Positions 11,432 to 21,897 of a stretch of DNA of 49,797 nt are shown piece by piece. Both the position numbers and the translations under genes were made by a program. Under the pieces are notes generated by a model. The model ran no database searches and had not been told where the DNA came from. It worked only from the letters and a program-made list of their open reading frames with translations. How positions within the stretch are numbered: position 1 is the first letter of the stretch; the number at the start of each line of letters is the position of its first letter. This DNA comes from Cercozoa sp. M6MM. Taxonomy: Eukaryota > Endomyxa: Ascetosporea. The DNA lies in assembly GCA_040357565.1 (NCBI GenBank), contig JBDODJ010000078.1. One strand, 5' to 3'.

Positions 11432-14400
11432 CTATGCAGGACACGATAGACCAACGACGCAACTTAAGGAACGATGTACCACGCCGAATCCGCACAGACA
11501 GGCAACGCAGAGAAAGAAGTGCGTGACACTGTCATACACAATGATATAGTAGTCAGAGTAGTATAATTTATGTGCGGACAAAGAAGACACTACGAATGTT
11601 CCGTCAAGGCAGCGTGCGTGGCAGCAGCGAGCACGACGCAGCAGCAGCCAGTGACCAGCAGCAGCACGCTTGAACTCCGCAGCAGCGTCTTGCAGCTGTT
11701 GCGCCAGAAGCCTGGGAGCTACAGTACTCGCAAGCAGAGTTACCTCGCGCAAAGATACTTCCAAAATACTCTGACACTGCGGTCGAGCAAGGAGGGAGGT
11801 CTACCTGATGCCACAGCCAGTTGTTTCGCAGTTGACAAAAGCAGCGCCACAGCACCACACCGGCGTAGCACAGAGTCACAGCGAGTGCTGTCCACGCAAG
11901 TGTGAGTGCAGCGAAGACCAGGCCGGGTGGAAGAGTCGCATGCAGCGCAGTCACATGCAGCACCAACATGGCAGCAGTCAGACAGAGCATTGAGTCGGCA
12001 AGCACACGCGACACGGCCGAGGCACCGTAGTTCTCGGTGCCCTGACCTCGCAGTTCGATGTGCTCGCAGTCCTCATCCACACTGACGTCGTCGTTGTGCC
12101 GGCTGACTTGCATGCGGTGCAGTTGCACATCGAGAATGCGACTGTCGCGCTTGCTGAACACGCTGAAGGACACGTGTAGTTGCAGTGTCGCCACACTGGC
12201 CTGCGAGTCCAATGCAGTGCATTAATTGGGAGACTGATCACACTCGAGTGTTGACAGAGTGACACGAACTGACGTACCGCAAGAATAGCAGCACACGCAG
12301 CGATCGGCAGCGGCAGCATCGAGGACTCCGAGTGCTCGTGCTGTCGCGACCGACCGGCGCTGACACTCGAGTCGCGCTCGTCCTCGTCACTGCTCAGCAG
12401 CACTGGCAGCGACGTGATCAACGCGCACGCCACTCCGATGGCTACCTACGAGGGGAGGTACCTAGCTACTTGGAGGGGTGCAACAAAGGGAGTGTTGTAC
12501 TGCCAGGACCAGACTCATCGCGGGGTCTCTCCTGTGTGCGTGTTGAAACTGTAGGTCCAACAAAGGCAGACTGATGGAGGGTGGAGAGACACTACGAGCA
12601 AGGCTGCCGACGGGAGGAAGCGAAGCGACCAAAGGCGATGAGACAGAGCAGCGAGACGACGCCGGCGATACAGCAGGCGACGAGTGACATCCAGAAGGTG
12701 AAGGGATCACGCGTCTTTTTCTTGTTGTTGCTGCTGTTGTCGCTGTTGCTGTTGTTGGCAAGTACTGCTTGCTTTTCTTCTTCTTCTTCAACTGCCTTCT
12801 CTTCTTCTTCTCCAAACGTTCTCTCCTCTTCTTCTTCTGCCTTCTCTTCTTCTTCTCCCTTCTCTTCTTCTTCTTTCTCTTCTTCTTCTCCCTTCTCTTC
12901 TTCTTCTCCTTTCTCTTCTTCTTCTTCTGCCTCCTCCTCTTCTTGCGCTTTCTCTCCTGCTTCTCGGTGTGTTCCTACCGGTGCAATCAGTTGAGATCCT
13001 GCTAGTTGACAGTAAGCGAGGTACCTCTCTCGGGCAGACGGAACGGTTGGTACAGCACGGACAAGGCCTCGAGCGGAAGTGGCTGCACCGACACAGTTGC
13101 CACGTGTCTCACCGTCCTGTCACCGATCGTGGTCACTCGAGTGCTGTGCACGTGCAGCAGCACCGTCAGTCGGACCGCTGCATCGGCCTCCTCTGGTCGC
13201 CTGTAACTTTATTGCAAAGCACTCCTTTTCACAGACTCCGCAAAAGCCAGACAAGCCAGAATTACGGTGCTATCAGTGTCAAGTGGTTCTGCCTGTTTCT
13301 CAGAGAGAAGCGTTTCTCGTGATTGACTGTCACTTGTGTGATCTGCTTGACCGAGAGTGACCTGCTGACAAATACACTGTAACCTACTGACCCTAGAACA
13401 CAGCCAACTTAACCAAACTGGAAGGTCAGAAAATCCATACGGAAATTGGGTCAGGCTCGGCGGCAGTGTTGTCGGAAGCAGCAGCTGCGCGATCGTTGTT
13501 TCTTCCGGAACCGCGTCGAGAAAGGAGCGAACTTGCGCCACTTCGCACAGATCTGTTTCAGCAGATAAAACGGTGAGCAAACTGAAGAGACCAATGAGAT
13601 ACTGGATAGAATTGAAAGCTGCACGAACGATTCAAGCAGACACAGCGCAGAATCGGCTCAGCTGGCAACGGAAGCTGCGCTCGCAGCAAGAGTTCGACCT
13701 GACTGAGTTGAGCGCCGACTCGAACAGCGGCAGCTCCAGTGTTGTCCGAGTTGAAGCAAGGCACTTCTCTGTCCAGCCAGTCTTCGATCGAGATTGGGTC
13801 CCTTCGATGCTTGCGCAGAGACAACGTCATCCTCGTGGTCTCTAATTTTACAATCAATCCAACCAAAAGACAATGAGGCCTGAACTGCCTGACTGGTACA
13901 GTGACCGTACTGGACTGACTGACTGTGTCGTCGTTGCTGTGATTCTGCAGCACGAGATCGTAGTGTTCGGTAAGAGGTTTCGCCAGCACTGTGAGACTTT
14001 CGGAGAAGGCTTCGGCGGCGAATTTGTTCGTCTGATCGGCGTGCTGTTGTCGGTCCAGTGCCATGTTGTGCACCACCAGATCGATCGGCACTGACTCGGC
14101 TTCCTCGCGGGTTGCCTCAGCAGTGTCTTCCTGCTCACACAAATGATACTGCAGAACGATACAGAAACTGGTATTCGGGTTTACAGTTGGAAGCGACTCG
14201 CAGTTCAGAACAATCTCAGCAAAGTCGTGAAACACGGTGATTGTCTCGAATTCACGCAACTCGGTCCCGGGAGGTTTCGCTCTCGGAGAAGACTATCGCT
14301 GGGACTCGCCCAGCGTTGCGGTTCGTTCTTCCTTAACCGCAAAGATTTGGTCCTCAAAAAGCGAGCACGATACCGAAAGCAGACACTGTTGTCGCGTGAG

Positions 14401-14720
14401 AGCAGTCACGTCCGACTGGAACATGTCGAACGCTCTCGCAAACACTGTAGCCGCTCGGTCTCGGCCTAAGTTGTCCTGTTGTTGGACAGGAAAGATGTCT
14501 CTCATGTTGTTCTTGAACCAGCGTGAAGTGTCGACATCGGGAGATACACTGGCGGCACACTACAACACCCCACACACACGGTCAAATCGGTTCTGCAATC
14601 ACACAACAGAGGACACTGATCGAAACGTCAAAGACTGGCGGGAACCGAACTGAAAGAACCCACCAGCGTGCCAGTGAGCACGTGTAGCCCGAGCAGCCAC
14701 AAAAGACGGATACACAGCAT
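11432..14720 (-). CDS. multi-pass membrane protein with beta-rich ectodomain and Glu/Lys repeat
   Basis: Not recognised. The start ATG at 14720 encodes a signal peptide (MLCIRLLWLLGLHVLTGTL). A long, beta-strand-rich ectodomain of about 500 residues follows, with blocks such as TITVFHDFAEIVLNC and RLTVLLHVHSTRVTTI. Frames stay in phase across introns of about 60-100 nt and one of 26 nt. A Glu/Lys low-complexity tract (12776-12960) comes next, then an Asn/Ser linker and at least five hydrophobic helices (FWMSLVACCIAGVVSLLCLI, VAIGVACALITSLPVLL, PLPIAACAAILA, DSMLCLTAAMLVLHVTAL, LVFAALTLAWTALAVTLCY). A 28-nt intron (11777-11804) separates the last of these from a helical C-terminal exon. Large ectodomain plus multiple helices is receptor-like, but it matches no GPCR family I know. 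The stop lies 14 bp from that of the converging protease gene, so the 3' ends probably overlap. Confidence 0.65.
12776..12960 (-). repeat. GAA/GAG-rich coding repeat (poly-Glu/Lys)
   Basis: Degenerate tandem array of GAAGAAGAAGAG-type units in frame within the minus-strand membrane-protein gene. It encodes repeats of EEEEK with occasional Gly and Ala. It lies just before the first membrane helix. Such tracts change length readily. Confidence 0.9.
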
Positions 14721-15047
14721 CTACAAGTTTTCGTAGCAAGCTACCCCTGAGCGTGTAAGGGCACGCGCGGGTTTTACCTTCTATCGAACTACGAATCCGA
14801 GGTGCACGCCCACGTCACGCCGCTTTTCCAGTTGTGAGGTCAGAACTATGAACGTCCGAAACCCGATACCTGCGGCTCACTGTTACTTTTAAAATTAATT
14901 CATATGTAAGTTAGAATAACAAAGTAACATAGTACTGTGTTATTCTTACATTATGTGTGATGAAACGCCTCCGCTGGGACGGTGCCAAAAACGCTAATAG
15001 AATACGATACAGCCTAAAACGGTGCCGACTCGCTTCCATCGTAGCAG
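14721..15047. other. intergenic region with an imperfect hairpin
   Basis: This separates two divergent genes (starts at 14720 minus and 15048 plus). It contains an inverted repeat at 14904-14921 and 14938-14951 (arms ATGTAAG-GAATAACA and its complement, with a 3-nt TTA bulge) around a 16-nt loop. No gene is seen. Confidence 0.5.
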
Positions 15048-17108
15048 ATGACAGAGCGCTTCACATATGCGCTGCTGCGGCGCAGTTGCGTCAACGCAGA
15101 GTGCGAGTACGCAACGATGTTTCGACTTTCGCTGGAAAAGTGAGTTGTTTCCTTTCGACTTTTTTCACGCATCGAACACCTCTGATACCATACGATTGTT
15201 GCGTAGAACCGACTTGAGTCGCTTTGATTTTTCAACCTTTCCGGGATCGAACCTGACGAACTGCGTCGAAATCGATCTTTCCGACACGTACTGTACTGCC
15301 AAAATGTGTGAATCGAAGTTAGTATACTGTCACGGTAGAAACCTGACTGGAAGTCAAATTGCTAAAACACGATGGCCTCCGACGCTACGGCGTTTGTATC
15401 TCAGAAATAACGACAGGATAACTGCTCTTTCGCCTTGGATAGAAAGCCTGGAGCATACGTCGATCCGACGACTTTGCTTGGAGGGCACTGGCATCACAGA
15501 ACTCAATGACAACGACCTCGCTGACTTGAGCAGAGTCAGAACTCTAACGGCACTCGTACTGCCTGCTGAGCTGGCTGAGCAAGCAACGCTGCGACAGAGA
15601 GTTCGCACTGCACTTCCCTCGATACAATCCATCAACGACATTCCTCTCGACTGTGTCGAGTACGACGAACTGACGCGCATTGTGGGCGAAGTTGAGCGCG
15701 CCAACACCGATGAATCGAAACAAGCTGACTGTACCATTTTAGTTTTAAACGAAAGGTGCGGTACTGTCGTAAAATAACTGTACCTGGAACAAAATGCAAG
15801 TAGACAACCAACTGAGCGAATCGGTGAGTGACGCGTTGCAGGCCTCGATCGAATCACTTCACACAGCGTTGCGTCGATCCACCAGCACGACTGTAGCTTG
15901 AGAGTCTAGCAGTTATTTCAGACTCGGGCAACCAAAAGTTGCCACAGTGTCGAAGGACAACCAGCCTCCCAGCAGGCACTGGGCCGAGAGGTCTCCGACA
16001 TAGACTTAGGGCCTATGAGTGGTTAAGTCTTGTCCATGTGTTTGTTTTGTTTAGTGATCGAGTGGAGAGACGGGAGGACGACGACGGGACGACCCGACGC
16101 CGCCTGCAACGCCTCTCTAAACTTACTTGTAGCCCGCTACCTGCTCCAACCATGAAGTCTACTTCGTTGTCCTACCCTAAGCGTGCGCTAGGCACGGCCA
16201 TGCTCTTGTGGCCTACCCCGGACAGGTGCAGGGAACTACTTAGTTGGTTTCCTAGAAGACTCAACGAACTAACTAAAATATAGTGTTGTTACAGACTGAC
16301 TCAGATTATGCAGTCTCCGCGAGGATGAACCCAGACAGACCAGTTGGTCCACTATCATTGAAGCAAAAGAGAAAGAAGAGTTAAGAGTTTGTGGCTCTGC
16401 GGTACTACTGCCTATAGAGCTGTGACTGGACCTGTCTGAAAGCCTGTCCCTGCAGATTGAGCCTGCCAGTTGGCAAAGAGAAAACCTCATCTACTTGGCA
16501 TCAGCTGGTCAGTTGCTCTGCAGTTTGTACTGATATCCACCTCTACAAGTAAGCATTGGCTGCTGTAGAGAGAAGGGGTTTTTTAATCTTCTCACGATTT
16601 TCCCCTGCGACGGAAGTTTCCGTCTACAACTCCGTCTAGTTTGACGTAAGAACCCAGTTGGGGTAATTCTTCACTTCGCTTCTACTAACTGAACCATTGA
16701 TTCCCTCGCTTCGTCTAATTGACGACTTACTTCTTTTATTTAGTTCTTTTCACTGACAACCGTCAGTAACAGTGTTTTGAAATAATTGGATGACATTCTT
16801 CACTGCGGCGACTCCGTTATTTAAATTGTTGGCAGGATCACTGGACCCAGAAGAAGTCGAAGACCCAGAAGAAGTCGAAGATAACCTGTCAGGCACAAAG
16901 CCGAGTGAGTAGAATCGTGCAGTACTAAAAGTATTATCCGCATACAGCCGAGCACAAATACGGTTCTTGCAGCCGATTAAACCAGCGTACCGCTTGGAAC
17001 CTTCGGGGGTTCAACTGCCTGAAGGCTCTTGTTGTTCGACACGAGAGCGGTAGCAAAAAACAATGCTCGCATTTCAGTTTTGAATTCTACGTTCAAACAG
17101 AACATTAA
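15048..17108 (+). CDS. leucine-rich-repeat protein interrupted by an LTR-bearing intron
   Basis: The start ATG at 15048 (MTERFTYALLRRSC) has no signal peptide. The first intron (donor GTGAGTTG at about 15139) joins in phase to LRR-like units (CVEIDLSDTYC, LRRLYLRNNDRI, IRRLCLEGTGITEL) with a capping helix. A consistent phase chain follows: a short exon 15824 or earlier, then an intron of about 1 kb that contains a solo LTR. An acidic exon near 16837-16911 carries a tandem DPEEVE duplication. A 54-nt intron leads to a last exon ending ...FEFYVQTEH with stop at 17108. If the long-intron join is wrong, the protein instead ends at 15901 (via an alternative exon reading SVSDALQASIESLH) and the last two exons are orphans. 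The function of this short LRR protein is unknown. Confidence 0.55.
16287..16771. mobile_element. solo long terminal repeat of an LTR retroelement
   Basis: A 485-bp unit begins TGTTAC and ends GTAACA, the standard TG...CA LTR termini. It is flanked by a 4-bp direct repeat GTGT (16283-16286 and 16772-16775), as expected for a target-site duplication. The last 37 bp, including the hairpin CACTGACAACCGTCAGTAACA region, are almost identical to the end of a related unit at 48517-48914. No internal coding region is attached, so it reads as a solo LTR fossil left by recombination. The family is probably Ty3/gypsy-like by the 4-bp duplication, which is weak evidence. It lies in the same intron as about 340 bp of unassigned sequence (15945-16286). 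Confidence 0.72.
16850..16885 (+). repeat. 18-bp tandem duplication in an exon
   Basis: The unit GACCCAGAAGAAGTCGAA occurs twice in tandem, encoding DPEEVE twice in the acidic penultimate exon of the LRR gene. It is a perfect in-frame duplication. Confidence 0.85.
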
Positions 17109-17147
17109 ACTGCTTCTGGATATTGTGGCATAGACAAGATAATACGT

Positions 17148-17760
17148 TTAGTTTATAGTACCGTTGGTCGACTCTTGAAGTCTTTTCTGCGAATCTGTCA
17201 AAACCCGCGTAAGTTCTCTTTTGGTAGAGCCAAAGGGAGAAGCCCCGAGCGAGGTAGTACCGTCGGTCGACTCTTGGAGTCTTTTCTGCAATTCTGTCAA
17301 AACTCGCTTAAGTTGCTTTTTGTTCAATAGCGTTCCCAGCGCGTCCCCTCCGAGCAAGGATAATGTACCTTCTGCAGAACGGAGGAGTCTCTCTTCAAAC
17401 TCTATTGGAGAACAAGCAACATCATTGCAAAACATCAAAATCAAACTCAAAGCTCGGTTTTACTTTCTGCACGCTTTTCGACCCGATTTTCCACCATCAG
17501 GTATGTGCACACTGAAGCAAATCCGAACGTGAACAGGATCGGGATCTTGTATTGCGACAGCTTGGCATTTGTATAGCTGAGCCAGTCGTCGAACTTTATT
17601 TGCACACGCTGCGGTTCCGAAGAAGAAAATACGTCTCCGGCTAGAGCAATTCGAGTTTTGAAGCAGAACAACTTTGTTTAAATACCACCGGACAAGCGGG
17701 CATCGGTACCTTCAAACCGCGGCGCGTGCACAAACTCCGCCGAATAGCGCTCCGAATCAT
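17148..17760 (-). CDS. probable mitochondrial single-pass membrane protein
   Basis: The start ATG at 17760 gives MIRSAIRRSLCTRRGLK, an Arg-rich, acid-free amphipathic leader typical of mitochondrial import. A 38-nt intron joins in phase to an exon with one membrane helix (IPILFTFGFASVCTYLM) followed by a charged helix (VENRVEKRAE). A second intron leads to the last exon. The C terminus holds two diverged copies of a helical unit (VLTELQKRLQESTDGT and VLTDSQKRLQESTNGT) about 107 bp apart. No family recognised. The layout of one inner-membrane helix plus a coiled-coil-like tail resembles several small mitochondrial inner-membrane proteins, but no specific name is justified. Confidence 0.6.
17150..17320 (-). 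repeat. diverged direct repeat of about 65 bp inside a coding exon
   Basis: Segments 17157-17218 and 17264-17325 are clearly similar; both contain GTCGACTCTTG.AGTCTTTTCTGC. They encode the duplicated QKRLQEST.GT helix of the mitochondrial-type protein. Confidence 0.75.
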
Positions 17761-18003
17761 GGGCGACTTGAGCTTAATGCGCCTGGAACAACAGAACAGC
17801 TCTGCGCGGATGAATTAATAATGACAAAAATTTTGCCGGCTTTTAAGGGCGCGTTCTCGAGAGTGAAACATGTGCAGCCGCTTTATGAGACTGATGCTTT
17901 TTTTAAAATCAAAGATAGCAACACGCACGTGCATAAATTGTTATGCGCTTGCTAAAGCATACAAAATCTTTACTATGCGCTGCGCCGTTTGCGAATTTTC
18001 GAG

Positions 18004-20523
18004 TTATTTTGGAGTCGTTGTGGTCGCATGAATGTGCTCGCTTGCGGCAATAACTTTGCGGAATTCAAACACGGCAGGCTGCGTGCAACACAGGACTTGT
18101 CGCACTGTCTCGACGTAGCGCGCACTTGTCTCCTTTGGTTGCTCGTGGTCCACAAGCTTGCTTTCGATGCAGCAGCGCCGCAACGATGAGTGCGATAGCT
18201 GTTGCACCCAGGGATTACCGTCCTGCTCTGCGGCATTGCTGGTCGTGTCGTGTTGTTCCTTCAGCGGTTGATCGGTGGCTTGATTGTTTTCACTGCCTCT
18301 GGAGATGCTGGATTCCTTGTCTGACGCCTCTTCTACAGGGAGCTGGTCCCTTGGAATCTGCAGCTCGTACTTCACTCGTTCGTGATTGTCGAGACAGCAA
18401 ATAATCTCGAGAAATCCGCGTTGTTCATTTTTTTCGAGTAACATCTACACAAGCGTTCAAATGAAGGCACCTTGAAAGTTGTCAGAAAAAATGTACAACA
18501 GAGAGCACCTCATGGGGTTGCAACGGTTTTCGAATCGCAATGCGCAGCTGTTGACGATGCCGCGTTGGGTTCTCACTGCAGTGCACACACAAACATCACT
18601 CTCAAAATCGTCACTTCGTGAAGTTGGCAGTACGAAGCACGTGCGTACTCGAGATCACAAGCACTGCGCGCCATTTCAACATAGCAACGACTGTCGAACT
18701 GCGCCGTCTTGAGAGCCGCATTTACGAGGCCACAGGAGGCGTCGCAAGGCAAGCGGAGAATGTCGATGCCTCGTTGTCGCAGGATATGAACAAGTTCGGG
18801 CACACTCAGACCGTCTTCGCGTTCGATGAGGTCAGAGAAGCGCGTGTCTGCAATTTTCTCTCCGTGCTTGATGAAGTAGACCTCAACGACTTGAACGCGG
18901 TGCTCGATGATTTCAAAAGCGACGCCGTGGTTTGACTCCAGTTCAAAGCGACACATTGTTCGCTCAGTGCCTCCCCTACAGCACGATACGAAACATGTAC
19001 GGTAAACACGAAACAATGTATGACAAGTAGTTTACGAAGGTGTGATGACCCAGTTTTGGAACCGAAGTTGCCTCTGTCGGTTGACACATAGAGAGAAATG
19101 ACAGACCCCTTTGTCGAGAACAAAGTTCACGGTCGGCACGCCGTCATCAGTGACGTGGAATTCGACGTTGGAGACACTCTCTTTCGTCCACTGTTGCGAC
19201 GCCTCGTCAAAGGTGACGACATGGAGCAAATGCATCATGTCGGCGAACTCAGCGCTCACACGACACTGCACCGCCAAGCTACCGACAGAAGCACGCTGAA
19301 ACACATCGTCTTTCGCACTTGTGATGGCGCGCATTTTTATTGTGCCGCCTCGCACGCGCATGGTCGGTGCAAACTCAGGCACTTGGTACGCTGCGAGCTC
19401 GTACTGGTATCCGACAGGCAACCATTTCTGTGCGACTTCGATTGGATGCTGAGTTCGTTCCTCCTTGAGCTACACTCACCGATAGACACTGCAGATTTGA
19501 TGCTGTACAAAAAGAATAAACCTTACGTCTGTCAGTTCGGCAGCTGTCACAAAACGATCGCTCTCAGCAGTTTGCTCGCTCGTGCCGAGTTGCAGCAGAG
19601 TCTTCAAATTCAGCTTGTTTGCAAGAAGCCGGTAGTACACTCTGTGAGCGAATTCCAGAATCTGGGATGTAAGCAAAGACTAGTGCTCAGTTATCGAAGA
19701 AACAAGGACACCTTTGTTTTTCGTCTTGCGAATCGAGCGGCGCCAGCGTCACTTCGAGATTGTTACCGTCGGAAAACGTCACATCCATCGTCTCCTTTGA
19801 ATCCCGACAGAAGAATCCTACAAACGAGTCGTCTTGCGCATGGTTTTCACTGATACCCTCGTCGGTGACGGCACTTTCGAAGGCATGGCTTCTAATAACT
19901 GCCCGATCGAAGGTCTCGATACGGCTGTCTCGCAAGTCTAACAATCGGCGCATGGCGGCTCGGAGGGTTTGCACACTCTTGGTTGGAGAAAGGTGCGCTT
20001 CGAGGATCCAGGTTTCGCGCAGCATCTCCTCCATCAGTTTCTGCTCTTTGAAGAACGATTCGACAATTTCGAGAAGTGTCCGTGTTGGATCAAGGTTCGG
20101 CGCATTGTCTTTGATTTGCCAGATGAGCTTGTCGATCGAAAGTTCGTCACAAACGATGTCTTCTTTGCACGCTAGATAGTTCTCCCATTCGGTGAGGGCC
20201 TTTTCTGCTTCGGTTTCTTGCTGCACGCGCTTCACGTGTGACTCGAGCCATGCGTCTTGATCATCCTCTGCGCGCTCTGCCGTCAGCCGAGCGTGCTCCT
20301 CGCGCTGTCTTTCCTCGAGCAGACGAGCCTCTTCTTCGGCCCGCTTTCGTGCGGCCTCTTCTGCCTCTAGACGTGCGGCTTCCTCGGCCGCTTTCTCTAA
20401 AAGACAAAGCTTGCTTTGTTTCCGAACGAAATGATTTACAAAGGTACAGAGGAGTGATTTACTTGCTGCCAGCTTGCTCTGTTTGGTGGACTTTCCCTTC
20501 TTGGCTTTTGGCTTGGATGACAT
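18004..20523 (-). CDS. DNAI7: DNAI7/CASC1-like axonemal dynein factor
   Basis: DNAI7 (CASC1, CFAP94) is an axonemal dynein-associated protein needed for ciliary motility. The product starts with a Lys-rich segment (MSSKPKAKKGKSTKQSK), then an intron, then a long Glu/Ala/Arg coiled coil. The family block ALTEWENYLACKED (CASC1: LLSQWKHYIQCDG) follows. Further exons hold IWQIKDNAPNLDPTRTLLEI. The C-terminal domain has VTFDEASQQWTKESVSNVEF with QLRFQNWVITPS, matching the CASC1 region around RWDAEGKHWRTDGISNV and YQSWELRP. Later exons (about 18950-18570 and 18444-18004) complete the protein, with stop at 18004. An upstream in-frame ATG at 20550 would add nine residues. Its presence indicates an organism with motile cilia or flagella. 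Confidence 0.85.
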
Positions 20524-20937
20524 GATTCGCTTCCTTCTCACCGTACACACGCTAGACCCAGAGATAGTGGGATGCGTATTGCCTATCAGGCCTAAAGGCC
20601 AACCGAAATGAGTGCTATTTTCTCACCTCCGCGCGGAGGTGGAACTCCTATGACGGACGGGAGTTCAACTGAATACACGACAGGTGTCACAGTAGAGTTG
20701 AGTCTTATAACCACCATCGCATGCAGTAGTTTCCCTGCATCAGCGTCGGGTGTGAGTACAGTGTTTCTTTTCAGTGTTTCTTTTCAGTTTGCACACTGAC
20801 AGGCGAAGCAATCGAAGGCAGTGCGCTCAGCAATTAGTTTTGGCTCCATGCACGCTCAACGCAAAGCTCGTCCTAGTTTGCAGCGACAAGAGACCGAGAA
20901 AAAACGACAGCCCGCCATGACTGCTTGCTCGGGCAGG
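20524..20937. other. intergenic region without a gene
   Basis: These 414 bp lie between the DNAI7 start and the end of the next minus-strand gene. A short direct repeat GTGTTTCTTTTCAGT occurs twice in tandem near 20759-20788. Nothing else is supportable. Confidence 0.5.
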
Positions 20938-21324
20938 CTACGCGTGGTTGGTCGGCCGCGAGCGGCGCCTCCGTGCCTTGGGCTTGGCGCCGCTCTGCGC
21001 TGGGCCAAAGGCGGGTCGCCGACGGTTGCGCGTGTCGCCCTGCTTGCTGCGCCGCTTCTTGCGCGCGGGCGCCTCGTCGACCGGCTGCTCGAGGGCGTCG
21101 CTGGCGACACGGCCGTCGTCCTGACGCACGTGCTGCCTGACGCGCTTGCCGAGTGCCGTGTCCAGGTCGACCTGACACACGGAGGAGGCGCGTCGCTGCC
21201 GCACCTCGCCGAGGTCGTGTCCGCGCAGGAAGGCGCTGGCCATGCGGCGTGTGGCACTGCAGGCGTGCTGCGTCGACAGAGTCACGAGCTCCCACGCCGT
21301 CGCTGCCTGCGCGCCTGCCATGTC
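20938..21324 (-). CDS. C-terminal exon of a basic, probably nuclear protein (5' part lost in assembly gap)
   Basis: The exon begins after a TGTACAG acceptor at 21325-21327 and runs to a TAG stop at 20938. Third positions are extremely GC-rich, and the product is sensible only on the minus strand. It starts with a helix (TAWELVTLSTQHACSATRRM). It ends in a strongly basic tail with nuclear-localisation-like clusters (PARKKRRSK, PKARRRRSRP). The preceding intron contains an (AT)n tract and runs into 100 Ns, so the 5' exons are not in the assembled sequence here. Not recognised. Confidence 0.7.
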   Translation of the reverse strand, partial: DMAGAQAATAWELVTLSTQHACSATRRMASAFLRGHDLGEVRQRRASSVCQVDLDTALGKRVRQHVRQDDGRVASDALEQPVDEAPARKKRRSKQGDTRNRRRPAFGPAQSGAKPKARRRRSRPTNHA

Positions 21325-21362
21325 CTGTACACACACACGCATACTTTGTATCTGTCTTCGAT

Positions 21363-21478
21363 ACATATATATATATATNNNNNNNNNNNNNNNNNNNNNN
21401 NNNNNNNNNNNNNNNNNNNNNNNNNNNNNNNNNNNNNNNNNNNNNNNNNNNNNNNNNNNNNNNNNNNNNNNNNNNNNN
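21363..21478. other. (AT)n microsatellite followed by a 100-N assembly gap
   Basis: An ATATAT tract (about 21363-21378) runs directly into exactly 100 Ns (21379-21478), the usual placeholder for a gap of unknown size. Genes on both sides lose exons into it. Confidence 0.97.
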
Positions 21479-21501
21479 CCCCCTTTACCCCCCTGGCGCA
21501 G

Positions 21502-21897
21502 CGGCACTGCACTGCGTGCAGGTGGCGGCGAAAACAGCGCCGCTCGCAGTGCTGTCGACACCGGCGCTGCCCGAACTTCTGCTGGACCGCGATGGTAGCT
21601 CCCTTAATATTTTCGCATCCTTAATTAACTCTAAGCAAAGGCCTCCTTTATTGTAGCCACATTCGAGCACGCTGCCATGGAGATGAAGTGGAAGATCGCG
21701 CGTTTCCTGTCGCGTGTTCTCCCTGCCAATGACCGGCACGCTGCACTCGTGGTACTGCAGTACTGTCTTACCCCTCCCCCTCCCCCTCTATCTGACCCCC
21801 ACAACCCTCCTTCTGACAGGCGAGGTTCGCCGAGTACGCGCGGCAAGGCGTGTACTACCGCGCGCACGTGCCGCAGGTCATGACCGAGTCGGGCTAG
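21502..21897 (+). CDS. 3' part of an unrecognised gene (5' part in assembly gap)
   Basis: Three coding segments chain in phase on the plus strand. An exon from 21502 (acceptor TGGCGCAG; product ALHCVQVAAKTAPLAVL...PELLLDRD). A second from about 21656 (ATFEHAAMEMKWKIARFLSR). A third from about 21821 (RFAEYARQGVYYRAHVPQV) with TAG at 21897. GC3 is high, and introns are about 65 nt, one of them pyrimidine-rich. Helical and soluble-looking. No family recognised. The start and all upstream exons are missing because of the N gap. Confidence 0.6.

Noticed and set aside
15945-16286. Possible coding remnant of a retroelement ahead of the solo LTR
   Set aside because: No reverse transcriptase, integrase or capsid motif could be seen in any frame, so it stays unassigned.
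17674-17955. Plus-strand 93-codon frame between two minus-strand genes
   Set aside because: AT-rich third positions, no motif, and it overlaps the 5' exon with the mitochondrial-type leader on the other strand.
20821-21378. Plus-strand reading through 20821-21378 as a long protein
   Set aside because: It is Ala/Arg-rich shadow text of the minus-strand exon, which has an acceptor, a stop and much stronger codon bias.
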